From positions 3,088,001 through 3,152,000 of the forward strand of contig BNHL01000001.1 in NCBI GenBank assembly GCA_015472025.1: 64,000 nucleotides of DNA, read 5' to 3'. The position numbers were made by a program, and so were the translations under genes. Shown piece after piece: positions 23,775-32,821 of this stretch. The stretch comes from Cytophagales bacterium WSM2-2 (GTDB taxonomy: Bacteria; Bacteroidota; Bacteroidia; Cytophagales; Cyclobacteriaceae). The notes below the pieces were generated by a model. That model made no database searches. It saw only the letters and a list, made by a program, of their open reading frames with translations, and was not told the origin of the DNA. Numbering within the stretch: position 1 is the first letter of the stretch; the number at the start of each line of letters is the position of its first letter.

Positions 23775-24545
23775 TTAAGCCGCTTTTTGTACGCGCTCCA
23801 TACTAATCTCTTTGTTCTTCACTATCTGAATAATCCCAAGCTTGTTCAGCACCCGAATCACTTGATAGGTCGGGTCGATTTCATGCCAGCGAATGCCACC
23901 GAAGTTGGCACGTGCCCCGTTCTTGTGGTGATTGTTGTGATAGCTTTCACCCATCATCAGGAAGTCAACCGGCAGGAAATTCCTTGAAGTGTCTCCTACT
24001 TCGTAATTGCGATAGCCGTACTTGTGGGCAAACCAGTTAATGATAGCGCCATGAATAGGGCTCATCAGGAATTGCAAAGGCAACAATAACCACAGCCACC
24101 AGGCTGTTGCAAAGCTCCAGTAGAAAGCGACATAAAGCGCACCCCAGAACAGGCGTGAAGGCCACGAGCGAGCAATTTTATCAAAAGAATCCCAGCGAGG
24201 CACACCTTCTGTGAAACGTTTTTCAGGAACCATCTTGCCATTGGCAATAGCCGAATAAATCGTCTTGGTCTTCCACATCATATTCCAGATGGTCTCATCA
24301 TACTTGGGAGAATGCGGGTCGTTTTCCGTATCCGCGAATGCGTGATGCATGCGGTGCATAACACCGTAGCCGAAAGGGCTCAGGTAATTCGCGCCCTGAA
24401 ATATCCAGGTAAGTATAAAAAACACCTTCTCCGTGAATTTATTCATCGTGAAGGCACGATGGGAAGCATAACGGTGTAGGAAGAATGTCTGGAAGAATAA
24501 GGACAAGTACCAGTGAGCTACGAAGAAAATAAGAATTGCTTTCAT
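23775..24545 (-). CDS. Acyl-CoA/acyl-lipid delta-9 desaturase
   Basis: A 256-residue integral membrane di-iron desaturase. The three histidine boxes are present: HRYASH (residues 24-29), HRMHH (64-68) and HNNHH (203-207), with an additional His in FAHKYGYRNYE. Hydrophobic segments surround boxes 1 and 2 and residues 133-165. It is shorter at the N-terminus than eukaryotic stearoyl-CoA desaturases but typical for bacterial ones. It introduces a double bond into fatty acyl chains, adjusting membrane fluidity. Monocistronic, converging on trmO. Confidence 0.93.
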   Translation of the reverse strand: MKAILIFFVAHWYLSLFFQTFFLHRYASHRAFTMNKFTEKVFFILTWIFQGANYLSPFGYGVMHRMHHAFADTENDPHSPKYDETIWNMMWKTKTIYSAIANGKMVPEKRFTEGVPRWDSFDKIARSWPSRLFWGALYVAFYWSFATAWWLWLLLPLQFLMSPIHGAIINWFAHKYGYRNYEVGDTSRNFLPVDFLMMGESYHNNHHKNGARANFGGIRWHEIDPTYQVIRVLNKLGIIQIVKNKEISMERVQKAA

Positions 24546-25239
24546 GTTTAAAGCCAGTTATAGGTTTAAGTAAAGAACTAAGCCAAAGGGCCTTTTACTG
24601 TAAGACAAAGAAGCCTATTATTTGTGACAATAGCGTACCATTATTTATGCAAAACCCTGATTTTAGCTCAAAAGGGGACTATATTTTTCTCGAGTGCCGA
24701 GGATACATTATTTGGTACCGTACCTGAATAAGCAGATCTGCTCATAATTTGGAGTCGCACGAATGAATGACTGGGAGACCCTCTTGACTACAGCGGTTTT
24801 TCCGGTTTGATCGCCATTTGATTATTCAATGCCGGCTTTGTCTGTTGATGAAACTCTTGTTGCAACGCAGGATACATTTGTTGCTTGGCCAGGGGTTATT
24901 CTGCATAAGAAACACAACTATAGTGCCCTTTCTGGTACTTGTTTCAAGCTTATCACACAAGGAACTGCCGTGAAATTGTAACACAATATGGTATGACGAG
25001 GTAGGACATAAGTACCAGTTGTTTACACGCGAGTCTCAGCTTCGTTTCCTGACCTCCGAATACTTTTGACGTAGACTTAGGGAGGAATCGCTTGGCTCTG
25101 TAATGATGTCCTTCCAGATTAAACCTGGGCAAAATTGCAGTGCTGTGAACAAAGGGAAATCTGGAGGAACATCGATGTAGAATTGGCCAACCGCATTTCA
25201 CGATTTTGTCGCTCAGGTTTTACTTTTTAATCCAATCGT
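24546..25239. other. 694-bp intergenic region, no gene seen
   Basis: It lies between two divergently transcribed genes and so should hold both promoters. Open frames here are short, lack family resemblance and have poor starts. Visible structure is limited to a 12-bp perfect palindrome AGCAGATCTGCT (24731-24742) and an imperfect TTATT...AATAA repeat around GGTACCGTACC just before it. I see no RNA gene or riboswitch that I can name. Confidence 0.6.
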
Positions 25240-26382
25240 ATGAGAGCAGTTCTCTGTTTTCTGTTGATCGCGGCCAGTGTCGCAGCATGTCGCGAGCATG
25301 TTGCTTCTGCCGATGAACGGATTGCCGAGTTTCAACTTGAAACACTTCCTGAAGTGATTCACCCAGCGGACAATCCAGTTACCCCATCAAAACGCCTTCT
25401 TGGCAAGCTCTTATTTTACGACCCGATTTTATCCGGCGAAAAGGACATCGCCTGTGTTACCTGTCATCTTCCCAATCGCGGCTACGCAGACGGCATCGAC
25501 CTCTCAATAGGCGTTGGGGGGAAGGGGCAAGGTCCGGACCGCAGTGATTTTTCTAACGGGAGAATACCTCTTCTGGGTAGAAATTCACAAACGATTATCA
25601 ATGTGGCATACAACGGATTGATCTCGGGCAGTCAGAAATATGATCCGATGACAGCTCCTATGTTTTGGGATGGCAGAAGGAAAAGCATAGAAATTCAATG
25701 TATCGGTCCGCCTACGGTTTTCAATATCATGCTCGGTGACGCCTATTCCTCTGCGGTGACTTATGACAGTTTAGTTGCTCGTTTGAAGAAGATACCTGAG
25801 TACGAAACACTTTTTTCAGAAGCGTTCGGGACACCCAATAGTATTACAAAAGAGAATATCGCCAAAGCTATTGCCGCCTTTGAAAGGACAATTGTCAGTG
25901 CAAACAGTGCATACGACAGGTACGTCAAAGGAGACAGGAGCGCATTGACTGATGATGAGAAATTGGGTCTTCAGCTCTTCTACACAAAGGCGAATTGCGT
26001 GACCTGCCATTCAGGCCCTATGTTTTCAGATTACAATTACTACAATCTCGGTATCGCCTACAATCAAAAAAGACCTGACCCCGACAAGGGAGTTGATAAC
26101 ACGTTTGTATTCAGAACTCCGTCACTTCGAAACATCGCACTAACGGCTCCTTATATGCATGACGGGGTGCTTCAAACACTGGAGGAGGTGATGGCACACT
26201 ATGCACGTGCCACAAGCGCCAACTCCGACATAACATGGATTGACCCCAAGATTCAACCGCTTAATCTCAGTGAAAAGGAAACCGCGGCCATTATCTCATT
26301 TCTGCGAGCTCTTACGGATGACAGTTATGATCGGGAGGTGCTCACGCGTGTACCCAGCGGATTAAAACCAGGAGGGAACTAA
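25240..26382 (+). CDS. Di-haem cytochrome-c peroxidase (MauG/CcpA family) lipoprotein
   Basis: A 380-residue exported protein with lipobox SVAAC after a 17-residue signal. Two CXXCH haem sites are visible: CVTCH at residues 72-76 and CVTCH at 253-257. The GKLLFYDPILSGEKDIAC lead, FWDGR segment, AKAIAAFERTIVS and the distal PYMHDGVLQTLEEVMAHY with axial Met are standard for the family. It reduces H2O2 using electrons from cytochrome c, or oxidises a partner as MauG does. It is first in a four-gene operon with a small haem-motif lipoprotein (1-bp overlap), YceI and DUF5777 proteins, pointing to a redox process outside the cytoplasm. Confidence 0.92.
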   Translation: MRAVLCFLLIAASVAACREHVASADERIAEFQLETLPEVIHPADNPVTPSKRLLGKLLFYDPILSGEKDIACVTCHLPNRGYADGIDLSIGVGGKGQGPDRSDFSNGRIPLLGRNSQTIINVAYNGLISGSQKYDPMTAPMFWDGRRKSIEIQCIGPPTVFNIMLGDAYSSAVTYDSLVARLKKIPEYETLFSEAFGTPNSITKENIAKAIAAFERTIVSANSAYDRYVKGDRSALTDDEKLGLQLFYTKANCVTCHSGPMFSDYNYYNLGIAYNQKRPDPDKGVDNTFVFRTPSLRNIALTAPYMHDGVLQTLEEVMAHYARATSANSDITWIDPKIQPLNLSEKETAAIISFLRALTDDSYDREVLTRVPSGLKPGGN

Positions 26383-26729
26383 TGAAAACAATTGTAATCG
26401 TGGTAGTTCTTTTAGCATTCATGCGTTGCACGACACACGTAGATGAACCTGCTTCTTGTACTCCGCCTGTCATGGTGAACTACTTCACGGATGTCTACCC
26501 GATTATTGACCGGACCTGTGCACTCCCCGCATGTCACGTAAACAACTCCCTGCACGGCAATTTTAAAAATGCCAGCGAAGTAAAGAAAGCAGCTGAGAGC
26601 GGAAGACTGGAATTTATGATTGTGAGCCGCCAAATGCCGGCGGGAGATACCAGGGGCAAATCATTCCTGACTGACTGTGAGATAACAATAATAAGAACAT
26701 GGATAAAAAACGGAGCTCTGCTGAATTAA
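26382..26729 (+). CDS. Small exported haem-motif (CX4CH) protein
   Basis: A 115-residue exported protein beginning MKTIVIVVVLLAFMRC, where Cys15 may be a lipidation site. It contains YFTDVYPIIDRTCALPACHV: the CX4CH spacing found in a class of Bacteroidota cytochrome-like domains, rather than CXXCH. A Met in RQMPAGD, about 60 residues further on, could be the axial ligand, and the end IIRTWIKNGALLN is typical of such domains. Its ATG overlaps the peroxidase stop by 1 bp. Probably an electron carrier for the peroxidase, inferred from position. Confidence 0.75.
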   Translation: MKTIVIVVVLLAFMRCTTHVDEPASCTPPVMVNYFTDVYPIIDRTCALPACHVNNSLHGNFKNASEVKKAAESGRLEFMIVSRQMPAGDTRGKSFLTDCEITIIRTWIKNGALLN

Positions 26730-27289
26730 CCATTGACAGGGTGCAAACAAAAGTTTGGTTACTCATAATGCTTTGCATTACAAGTGCTATTAATGTAGCT
26801 CATGGACAGATTTATAGCGGACAGAAAGGAAAGGTGCAATTGCGTGGAGAAGCTCCGCAGGAAATCATTACGGCCGAAAGCTCAACACTGGCTGGAAAGC
26901 TCGACATCGGGTCGAAGAAATTTAATTTCAGACAACCGCTGAATACATTTTCTTTCTCGCAAGGTGAACTGCAAAAGAAACATGCCGAAGAAAGCTATTG
27001 GGAAGTGAAGCAGTTTCCGAACGCCACCTTTGCAGGAGAAATCATTAACGACATCAGCCTGGACAAAGACGGTGTCTATAATGTCACGGTCAGAGGGAAG
27101 TTCGGGATGCATGGTATCGAAAAAGAACTCAAGACTCCCGCGGTGATCACCGTTGACCAAGGTAAAATAACCCTCACCGCAAAATTTTCCATTTTTTTAT
27201 CTGACTACAATATTAAGATACCGAGACTCGTGTCCCTGAAAGTTTCGCAGGAGTTCACCGTTGATCTGTCCCTAAAAATGACCAAGTAA
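26699..27289 (+). CDS. YceI family exported protein
   Basis: Up to 196 residues; a shorter start at GTG 26741 or ATG 26768 gives a cleaner signal peptide ending AHGQ, and the longer start overlaps the preceding gene by 31 bp. The mature domain is the YceI lipocalin-like barrel: GKVQLRGEAPQEIITAESSTLAGKLDI, SYWEVKQFPNATFAGE and GKFGMHGIEKELKTPAVI are characteristic. YceI barrels bind isoprenoid or other amphipathic ligands in the periplasm. Here it is sandwiched between haem proteins and a DUF5777 protein, suggesting a ligand of an oxidative or quinone process. Confidence 0.88.
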   Translation: MDKKRSSAELTIDRVQTKVWLLIMLCITSAINVAHGQIYSGQKGKVQLRGEAPQEIITAESSTLAGKLDIGSKKFNFRQPLNTFSFSQGELQKKHAEESYWEVKQFPNATFAGEIINDISLDKDGVYNVTVRGKFGMHGIEKELKTPAVITVDQGKITLTAKFSIFLSDYNIKIPRLVSLKVSQEFTVDLSLKMTK

Positions 27290-27300
27290 AAAATGAAGCG

Positions 27301-28224
27301 ATGATTAAGATCCAACTTGAAGCCCTTGTCGTGCCAGTCTTGGTGGTGTGCTTGCTCTTTTTTCATAGCCATACGTTTTCTCAGGCTGACCCTTTGTCTC
27401 TGGACAACACCCCCTCGGAAAGTGTTCCGGTGAAAGAGGCATTCAACAGTAGCTACATTATCAACAACCAATCTTCCAATGTCCTTGAAGGCGGTCGTCT
27501 CAATTTCCTTATCCTTCATCGGTTTGGCGAACTAAGCGATGGATCATTCAATGCTTACGGACTGGACTATGCGGCCATCCGGCTTGGAGTAGAGTATGGC
27601 ATCACCGACAGACTTACAGCCGGCCTCGGACGTAGTTCGGTGGGTAAGAATTATGACAGCCATCTTAAATTCAGGTTGAAGACGCAGACCAGCGGAGGTG
27701 TGAATAATTTTCCCGTGAGTCTTGTTGCATTCTCCAGTCTCGCATTTTCTTCAGCAGAACTTCATCGTCAGAATTTGATTCAGGGGCAAAGCCAATTTAT
27801 CAACCAACTGGTCTACACTACAGAGTTGATTATCAGTCGGCAATTCTCCGAGAAATTTTCCTTCCAATTGATACCTGCAGTGGTCCACCGTAATACCGTT
27901 GCTTCGGAAAGCGATAACCATCGCGTTTATGCGTTGAGCGCTGGTGGCCGGTTAAAAGTAAGTAATCGGATGCATGTGGTTGCAGATTACGGTTACGTCT
28001 TCAATAATGACAACACTCTTGAAAATCCAGTCGCCATGGGTTTCGATATCGTGACGGGCGGCCACACCTTTCAGTTTTACCTGACGAATTCTGTGGGGAT
28101 GATCGAAAAGGAATTTTTGACTGCAACGACAGGAAAAATTAGTGAGGGCAATATCAGAATCGGATTCACAGTAAGTCGCGCTTTTATTCTAAAACAAAAA
28201 GTAAAAGGTGGAAAAATAAAATAA
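27301..28224 (+). CDS. DUF5777 family putative outer-membrane beta-barrel
   Basis: A 307-residue protein with signal peptide ending FSQA. It contains the DUF5777 hallmarks: FNSSYIINNQSSNVLEGGRLNFLILHRFGEL (partly quoted), YGLDYAAIRLGVEYGITDRLTAGLGRSS, and repeated amphipathic beta-strands to the C-terminus. It is likely a small outer-membrane barrel; the function is unknown. It starts 11 bp after the YceI gene, and this pairing with YceI and cytochrome genes is one I recall as recurrent in Bacteroidota. Confidence 0.85.
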   Translation: MIKIQLEALVVPVLVVCLLFFHSHTFSQADPLSLDNTPSESVPVKEAFNSSYIINNQSSNVLEGGRLNFLILHRFGELSDGSFNAYGLDYAAIRLGVEYGITDRLTAGLGRSSVGKNYDSHLKFRLKTQTSGGVNNFPVSLVAFSSLAFSSAELHRQNLIQGQSQFINQLVYTTELIISRQFSEKFSFQLIPAVVHRNTVASESDNHRVYALSAGGRLKVSNRMHVVADYGYVFNNDNTLENPVAMGFDIVTGGHTFQFYLTNSVGMIEKEFLTATTGKISEGNIRIGFTVSRAFILKQKVKGGKIK

Positions 28225-28242
28225 CACACAAACTCCTGTTTA

Positions 28243-28968
28243 ATGGCTTTAAAGAAAATAAAAATATACCGGGTACTCTTGCTCGCGTTTGTTGGCATCA
28301 TGGTTATGCTATCCTATGTGGGAATTCAGTTCTGTCGTCTCAAACACGCTCAATCCTATTTCGATAATCTTGATGAGGCGCTGAAAGACCCGGAGCAGGT
28401 GAAAGTATTGATTCTCAGGAATCAGAGACTTGACTCACTTCCGGCCAGGATTGGCGAGCTGACGAATATGAGAGTCTTAAATCTTGCGAACAATAATCTT
28501 GGTTCTTTGCCGGAGGCCATTGGAAACTTGTACAATCTGGAGGAACTGACAGTAGAGAATAATAAGTTAAATAGTCTCCCTGCATCAGTTCACAAGCTCA
28601 AAAGACTTAAAGTCATCAATCTCAGCAGCAATGAATTTCGCAGCCTCCCAACGGAACTGATCGGGCTCGATTCGCTCCGCAAACTCTGCCTTGCCAACAA
28701 CCGGATTCAGAATGTGATTCTGAAAGGGTGTATCAACCTTGAAGATTTGGACCTCTCGGATAATAACATCGAAGAGCTGTCGGTGTTGACGGATCAAATG
28801 CGAATCCTAAAAAAATTAGATCTCTATAATAATAAGATAACGAATATTCCAGACGACCTGTTTTCGTTGCGTGTGCTTAGCGAATTGATTTTATCAGGGA
28901 ACCCGCTCAGCGGAAATACAAGGACCAGGTATGAGAGCTTCTTAAAACGAAAAGCAACATATAAGTAA
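28243..28968 (+). CDS. Leucine-rich repeat protein with N-terminal membrane anchor
   Basis: A 241-residue protein. Residues about 9-30 form a TM anchor. Residues 55-225 are seven or so bacterial-type LRRs of about 23 residues, with recurring LxxLPxxIgxLxxLxxLxLxxNxL spacing (for example LPARIGELTNMRVLNLANNNL). No enzymatic domain. It starts 18 bp after the DUF5777 gene and 10 bp before the HAMP-GAF sensor gene, so it may be transcribed with either. LRRs mediate protein contacts, and the LRR face is probably periplasmic. Confidence 0.82.
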   Translation: MALKKIKIYRVLLLAFVGIMVMLSYVGIQFCRLKHAQSYFDNLDEALKDPEQVKVLILRNQRLDSLPARIGELTNMRVLNLANNNLGSLPEAIGNLYNLEELTVENNKLNSLPASVHKLKRLKVINLSSNEFRSLPTELIGLDSLRKLCLANNRIQNVILKGCINLEDLDLSDNNIEELSVLTDQMRILKKLDLYNNKITNIPDDLFSLRVLSELILSGNPLSGNTRTRYESFLKRKATYK

Positions 28969-28978
28969 AGCTGCGGGT

Positions 28979-30733
28979 ATGAAATTAAACTTCGTTAGTA
29001 CAGTACGCTCCAGAATAACCATCGCCTTGTTTTCACTCATTGCGATCATTGTTATTTCCGAGCTTATCGCTTACTACCGAATTAAAAAACTGCCTAACAT
29101 TTTTGTGATCAATTCGATCCGGCAGAGTCTCACCAAATTACAGAAAGACGAAGTTTCGCTCAAAGGGTTTGCAACCGAATTTATTCTTCGAGACAAAGCC
29201 AACGTAGCTTTTTTTAAAACCGGTCACAGTGAGTTTCTGGCGAGATACGAAGCGTCACTTGTTCAGGTCAATGAAGATATCAATACCATTGAAAAGCAAA
29301 CGCGTGAAGCGGGGATGTTCAATGATGCTGAAGTAGGAGCTTTTAAAAAAGTGGTGGTCAAGTACGACACTATTTTCCGGAAGATGGTGGAAAAGATCAA
29401 AGAGAGGGGAAGTAATAAGTTCGGAATAATAGGAGAGTTTGATAACGCCATCATGGATTTAGTGAGACACGATTTTGGAGTAGACAACGTTGCCATCCTG
29501 AACCTTCAACTGTACGTCAAAGAATATTTGCTTTCAGGCAATAAAGGAGCAACAAACGATGTCTCCAATGAGATTTATAATTTCTCCACAGTCATCGAAA
29601 AGTATGTGAAAGATTCGCAAGTTGAATCGGTAATAACATCTCTTTCCAAATACGAAGACTCTTTCAAGAAACTCGTGGCTGTAGATGAACAACTTGGCAC
29701 GTATACCGGAGAAGGATTGGCCAAGCAACTTTTTTCGACTACCACGATGATGGATGAAGCTGTACAGATGTCGAGCGTACAAGCTCTCATCAGTCACAAT
29801 TTCTCCTCAGTTTCATCACAAATTTATTTCAGCATTATCCTTGTTACAGCTACAGCTATTTTGATAGCAATAATCATTTCAGGATGGTTGAACCGAACCC
29901 TCGTAAAACCTTTTCGGAAGATTAAAACTGTTATTGGAGATCTTGGACTTGGAGATATTCCACCGGAATTGAGCCCGATCAAACTCAAAGAACTGAATGA
30001 GATAGTCACCGCATTAAATAGTCTCATCGCCAATATCAAAGACCATCACGAATTTGCGGATCACATTGGCAAGGGCAACTTCACAGCGGCCATCAGGAGC
30101 AGGAGTGAAAAAGATGTATTGGGTAAAGCCCTCCTGAACATGCGCGATAGTCTTCGTCATTTCGATCAGGAAAATAAACAGCGTGCCTGGGTTGCTCAGG
30201 GGATTACTCAAGTGGAGGATATTTTTCGTAAGGCAGGAGCTGATTTTAAGTCAGGCGGTAGTCATGCAGTGATCTCCAAGCTGGCCCAATATGTGAGCGC
30301 ACAATTGGCAGGACTTTATTTGATTAACGATGACTCGGCAGACAATTATATTGAACTAGTGGCGAGTTATGGTTTTGAATATGAAAAGCAGACGGAGAAG
30401 CGCATAGAAATTGGCCAGGGGTTATTGGGCCAGGCTATTGATTCAGGTGAAAGCATATACCTTTCACCTGTTCCCAAAAATTACTTTGGCCGGATTACCT
30501 CGGGGCTTGGTCAAAGCCAGCCGGTGGTTCTTCTCCTTGAACCTCTCCGGCACAACGATGTCACAGTTGGTGTGATAGAGATTGCAGGTCTTCATCCCTT
30601 TGGTGACCATCAGCGATTAGTGGTGGAAAAAATAGCGGAGGTGATTGCTTCGCATGTTTCATTTAGTAAAGTCACGGAGCAAGGCAAAGAGTTGAAGCTG
30701 GACTCCAATTTTCTTCAGACGACAGAAAAATGA
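28979..30733 (+). CDS. Membrane sensor with HAMP-like and GAF domains, no kinase
   Basis: 584 residues. TM1 lies about 12-32, a periplasmic helical sensor about 33-275 with a conserved GFATEFILRDKANVAFF block, TM2 about 280-302, a HAMP-like linker to about 360, then IGKGNF...DVLGKALLNMRDSL. A GAF domain spans about 415-565. There is no histidine kinase, cyclase or methyl-accepting output domain. Its stop overlaps the start of the next gene by 4 bp; that gene encodes a true kinase with a homologous sensor region, so the two probably form a receptor pair. The GAF ligand is unknown. Confidence 0.82.
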   Translation: MKLNFVSTVRSRITIALFSLIAIIVISELIAYYRIKKLPNIFVINSIRQSLTKLQKDEVSLKGFATEFILRDKANVAFFKTGHSEFLARYEASLVQVNEDINTIEKQTREAGMFNDAEVGAFKKVVVKYDTIFRKMVEKIKERGSNKFGIIGEFDNAIMDLVRHDFGVDNVAILNLQLYVKEYLLSGNKGATNDVSNEIYNFSTVIEKYVKDSQVESVITSLSKYEDSFKKLVAVDEQLGTYTGEGLAKQLFSTTTMMDEAVQMSSVQALISHNFSSVSSQIYFSIILVTATAILIAIIISGWLNRTLVKPFRKIKTVIGDLGLGDIPPELSPIKLKELNEIVTALNSLIANIKDHHEFADHIGKGNFTAAIRSRSEKDVLGKALLNMRDSLRHFDQENKQRAWVAQGITQVEDIFRKAGADFKSGGSHAVISKLAQYVSAQLAGLYLINDDSADNYIELVASYGFEYEKQTEKRIEIGQGLLGQAIDSGESIYLSPVPKNYFGRITSGLGQSQPVVLLLEPLRHNDVTVGVIEIAGLHPFGDHQRLVVEKIAEVIASHVSFSKVTEQGKELKLDSNFLQTTEK

Positions 30734-32679
30734 ATTTATTAAAACGGCTAAAAAGAAATTCCATCAGCGCGCAAATTGTCTTTGCCTTTTTCACACTGAC
30801 AGCATTGATTATTGCACTCGAAGCACTTGCTTATACGTGGACCAGGCAAATGCTGGAAATCAATTCGCTGAAGGAAATCTCTTCTTGCCTCAAGGAAAAT
30901 CAGATGCAAATGAAAAGCGCTTCCAATGAATTTATCCTCCGGGAGAAAGCGAATGAACACTTTTTTGCAGCAGGCACCAGCCTTTTTTTGGTGGAGTATG
31001 CAAATTCCTTACGGCAGCTAGAAAAAAACACAAATGAAATCCTGGCAAGAACTTCCCGCCTGAGTTACCTGGATCAAGCGGAATTGACAGATCTGAAAGT
31101 GAAAGCAAATTCATACAACGGAGTGTTCCTTCAGATGGTGACCAAGATCAAAACAAGGGGATTTGGAATGTACGGCCTCATAGGTGAATTTGATAAATCG
31201 ATAGAAAGTCTGTTGCAATATAATTTCGGAACAGATAAAATGGCCGTACTCAATTTACAGCTCTTCGTTAAGAACTATTTGCTTACCGGAGACGTGAACA
31301 TCAGCAATAATATTTCAAACGAAATTTATGACTTCACCATGGTCATGGAAAAACATATCCGTGACGAAGAAGTCGAAAGAGTCTCAAGAATACTATTCAA
31401 CTACGAGACTGTATTTAAGAAACTCGTGGAGGTAGATCGTGAACTTGGGATATATACCGGTAAAGGATTGCAAAGTCTTCTTTTTGCATCTGGTGATAAT
31501 TTTGACAAAGCGGTGAAACTGGAGAAAATAAATACTCGCATTAACCAGGCACATAATGAGATACTTATTAAGCTTTACTTATGTTTTTTACTGATCATTA
31601 CCGCGGCAATTGCAGCTGCCCTCAGCATTAACCGACGGCTTTACAAAACTCTCGTGGCGCCTATTCACGAAATGAAATCCATCATTACCCAGATGGGCCG
31701 TGGAGAAGTTCCCCAAACAGCTGTGCGATCTGACGTGGAAGATTTGAATGAAATGGCTTTCGCTTTGAACAACCTCGTGAAAGGAACAAAAAACTACCAG
31801 GAGTTTGCAAACGACATCGGAAAAGGGAACCTCGATACCAGTTTCGTACCGTTAAGTGACAAAGATATACTGGGAATTTCGTTGCTCACAATGCGGGAAA
31901 ATTTAAAGTTGAATATTTCAGAGCAGTACGATCGAATGCTTGAGCTCCGGCGGGTGAATGCTGAACTGGATAGTTTCACATACCATGCATCACACGACCT
32001 GAGAGCACCACTTACTTCCATCCAGGGTCTTGTTCATTTGGGTCTGAAGGAGCCTAATATTGACGGAGCTCGTTCCTATTTTGAAATGATCAGGGGAAGG
32101 GTAAATCACATGGACTCACTTCTCAAAGATCTAATCTCGATTTCATACAATAGCAAAACGGAAACAGAACATGAGCTATTCAATTTTGAGGACGAAATAA
32201 ATGTGCTGCTAAAATCGCTCGGATACCCCGAACACCAATTTGACATTCGTATTGACATTCACAATCATTTTGCATTTGTCAGCGATCCCGTTCGGATAAG
32301 AACTATCCTCGCCAATTTATTGGCAAACGCATTTAAATATTACAATCCTGAAGTGGAGAGACGATTCATAGATGTGAATGTGACCATTGACCACCGGCAT
32401 GCGGTGATCAAAATCAAAGACAACGGCATTGGAATAGATGAAAATTACAAAGAAAAGATCTATGAGATGTTTTTCAGAGCCACTACACGCTCAAGTGGAA
32501 CCGGTCTCGGGTTGTACATAGTCAAGTCTATGATTGATCGGTTAAAAGGGAAAATATCTTTCGACTCCATCTTGGGTAAGGGTACAACGTTCGAAGTTAT
32601 ACTTCCCAACCAGGCAATGCCTCTGCTTTCAACGCATAGGGGCACTGTGACAACAAGACCTTATTCAAACAGCAATTAA
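30730..32679 (+). CDS. Membrane sensor histidine kinase
   Basis: 649 residues. TM1 is about 17-37. The periplasmic domain is paralogous to the preceding protein (shared NEFILREKAN block), TM2 about 280-300, then a HAMP region and the IGKGNLDTSFVPLSDKDILG module. HisKA has phosphoacceptor His422 in YHASHDLRAPLTS. HATPase_c shows the N box (NLLANAFKYYNP), G1 (DNGIGID), F box (MFFRAT) and G2 (GTGLGLYIVKSM). No response regulator gene is adjacent, so its partner lies elsewhere or is shared. Translation is coupled to the kinase-less sensor upstream. Confidence 0.93.
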   Translation: MNLLKRLKRNSISAQIVFAFFTLTALIIALEALAYTWTRQMLEINSLKEISSCLKENQMQMKSASNEFILREKANEHFFAAGTSLFLVEYANSLRQLEKNTNEILARTSRLSYLDQAELTDLKVKANSYNGVFLQMVTKIKTRGFGMYGLIGEFDKSIESLLQYNFGTDKMAVLNLQLFVKNYLLTGDVNISNNISNEIYDFTMVMEKHIRDEEVERVSRILFNYETVFKKLVEVDRELGIYTGKGLQSLLFASGDNFDKAVKLEKINTRINQAHNEILIKLYLCFLLIITAAIAAALSINRRLYKTLVAPIHEMKSIITQMGRGEVPQTAVRSDVEDLNEMAFALNNLVKGTKNYQEFANDIGKGNLDTSFVPLSDKDILGISLLTMRENLKLNISEQYDRMLELRRVNAELDSFTYHASHDLRAPLTSIQGLVHLGLKEPNIDGARSYFEMIRGRVNHMDSLLKDLISISYNSKTETEHELFNFEDEINVLLKSLGYPEHQFDIRIDIHNHFAFVSDPVRIRTILANLLANAFKYYNPEVERRFIDVNVTIDHRHAVIKIKDNGIGIDENYKEKIYEMFFRATTRSSGTGLGLYIVKSMIDRLKGKISFDSILGKGTTFEVILPNQAMPLLSTHRGTVTTRPYSNSN

Positions 32680-32821
32680 TTCAGCCCGTATCACGCTAGC
32701 CGAGCAAGACAACGATATCTTAATGACTCTTTTCTCGCTTTTGCACCAGACGAATATATTGTCTCAATGAATGCTGAGAAGTGAAAACTTCTGGCCTCAA
32801 AATTGTTTAACTTTACTTACC

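Noticed and set aside
24546..25239. Short frames in the 694-bp gap (63 and 82 residues)
   Set aside because: No signal peptide, domain or conserved motif, and poor starts; treated as intergenic.
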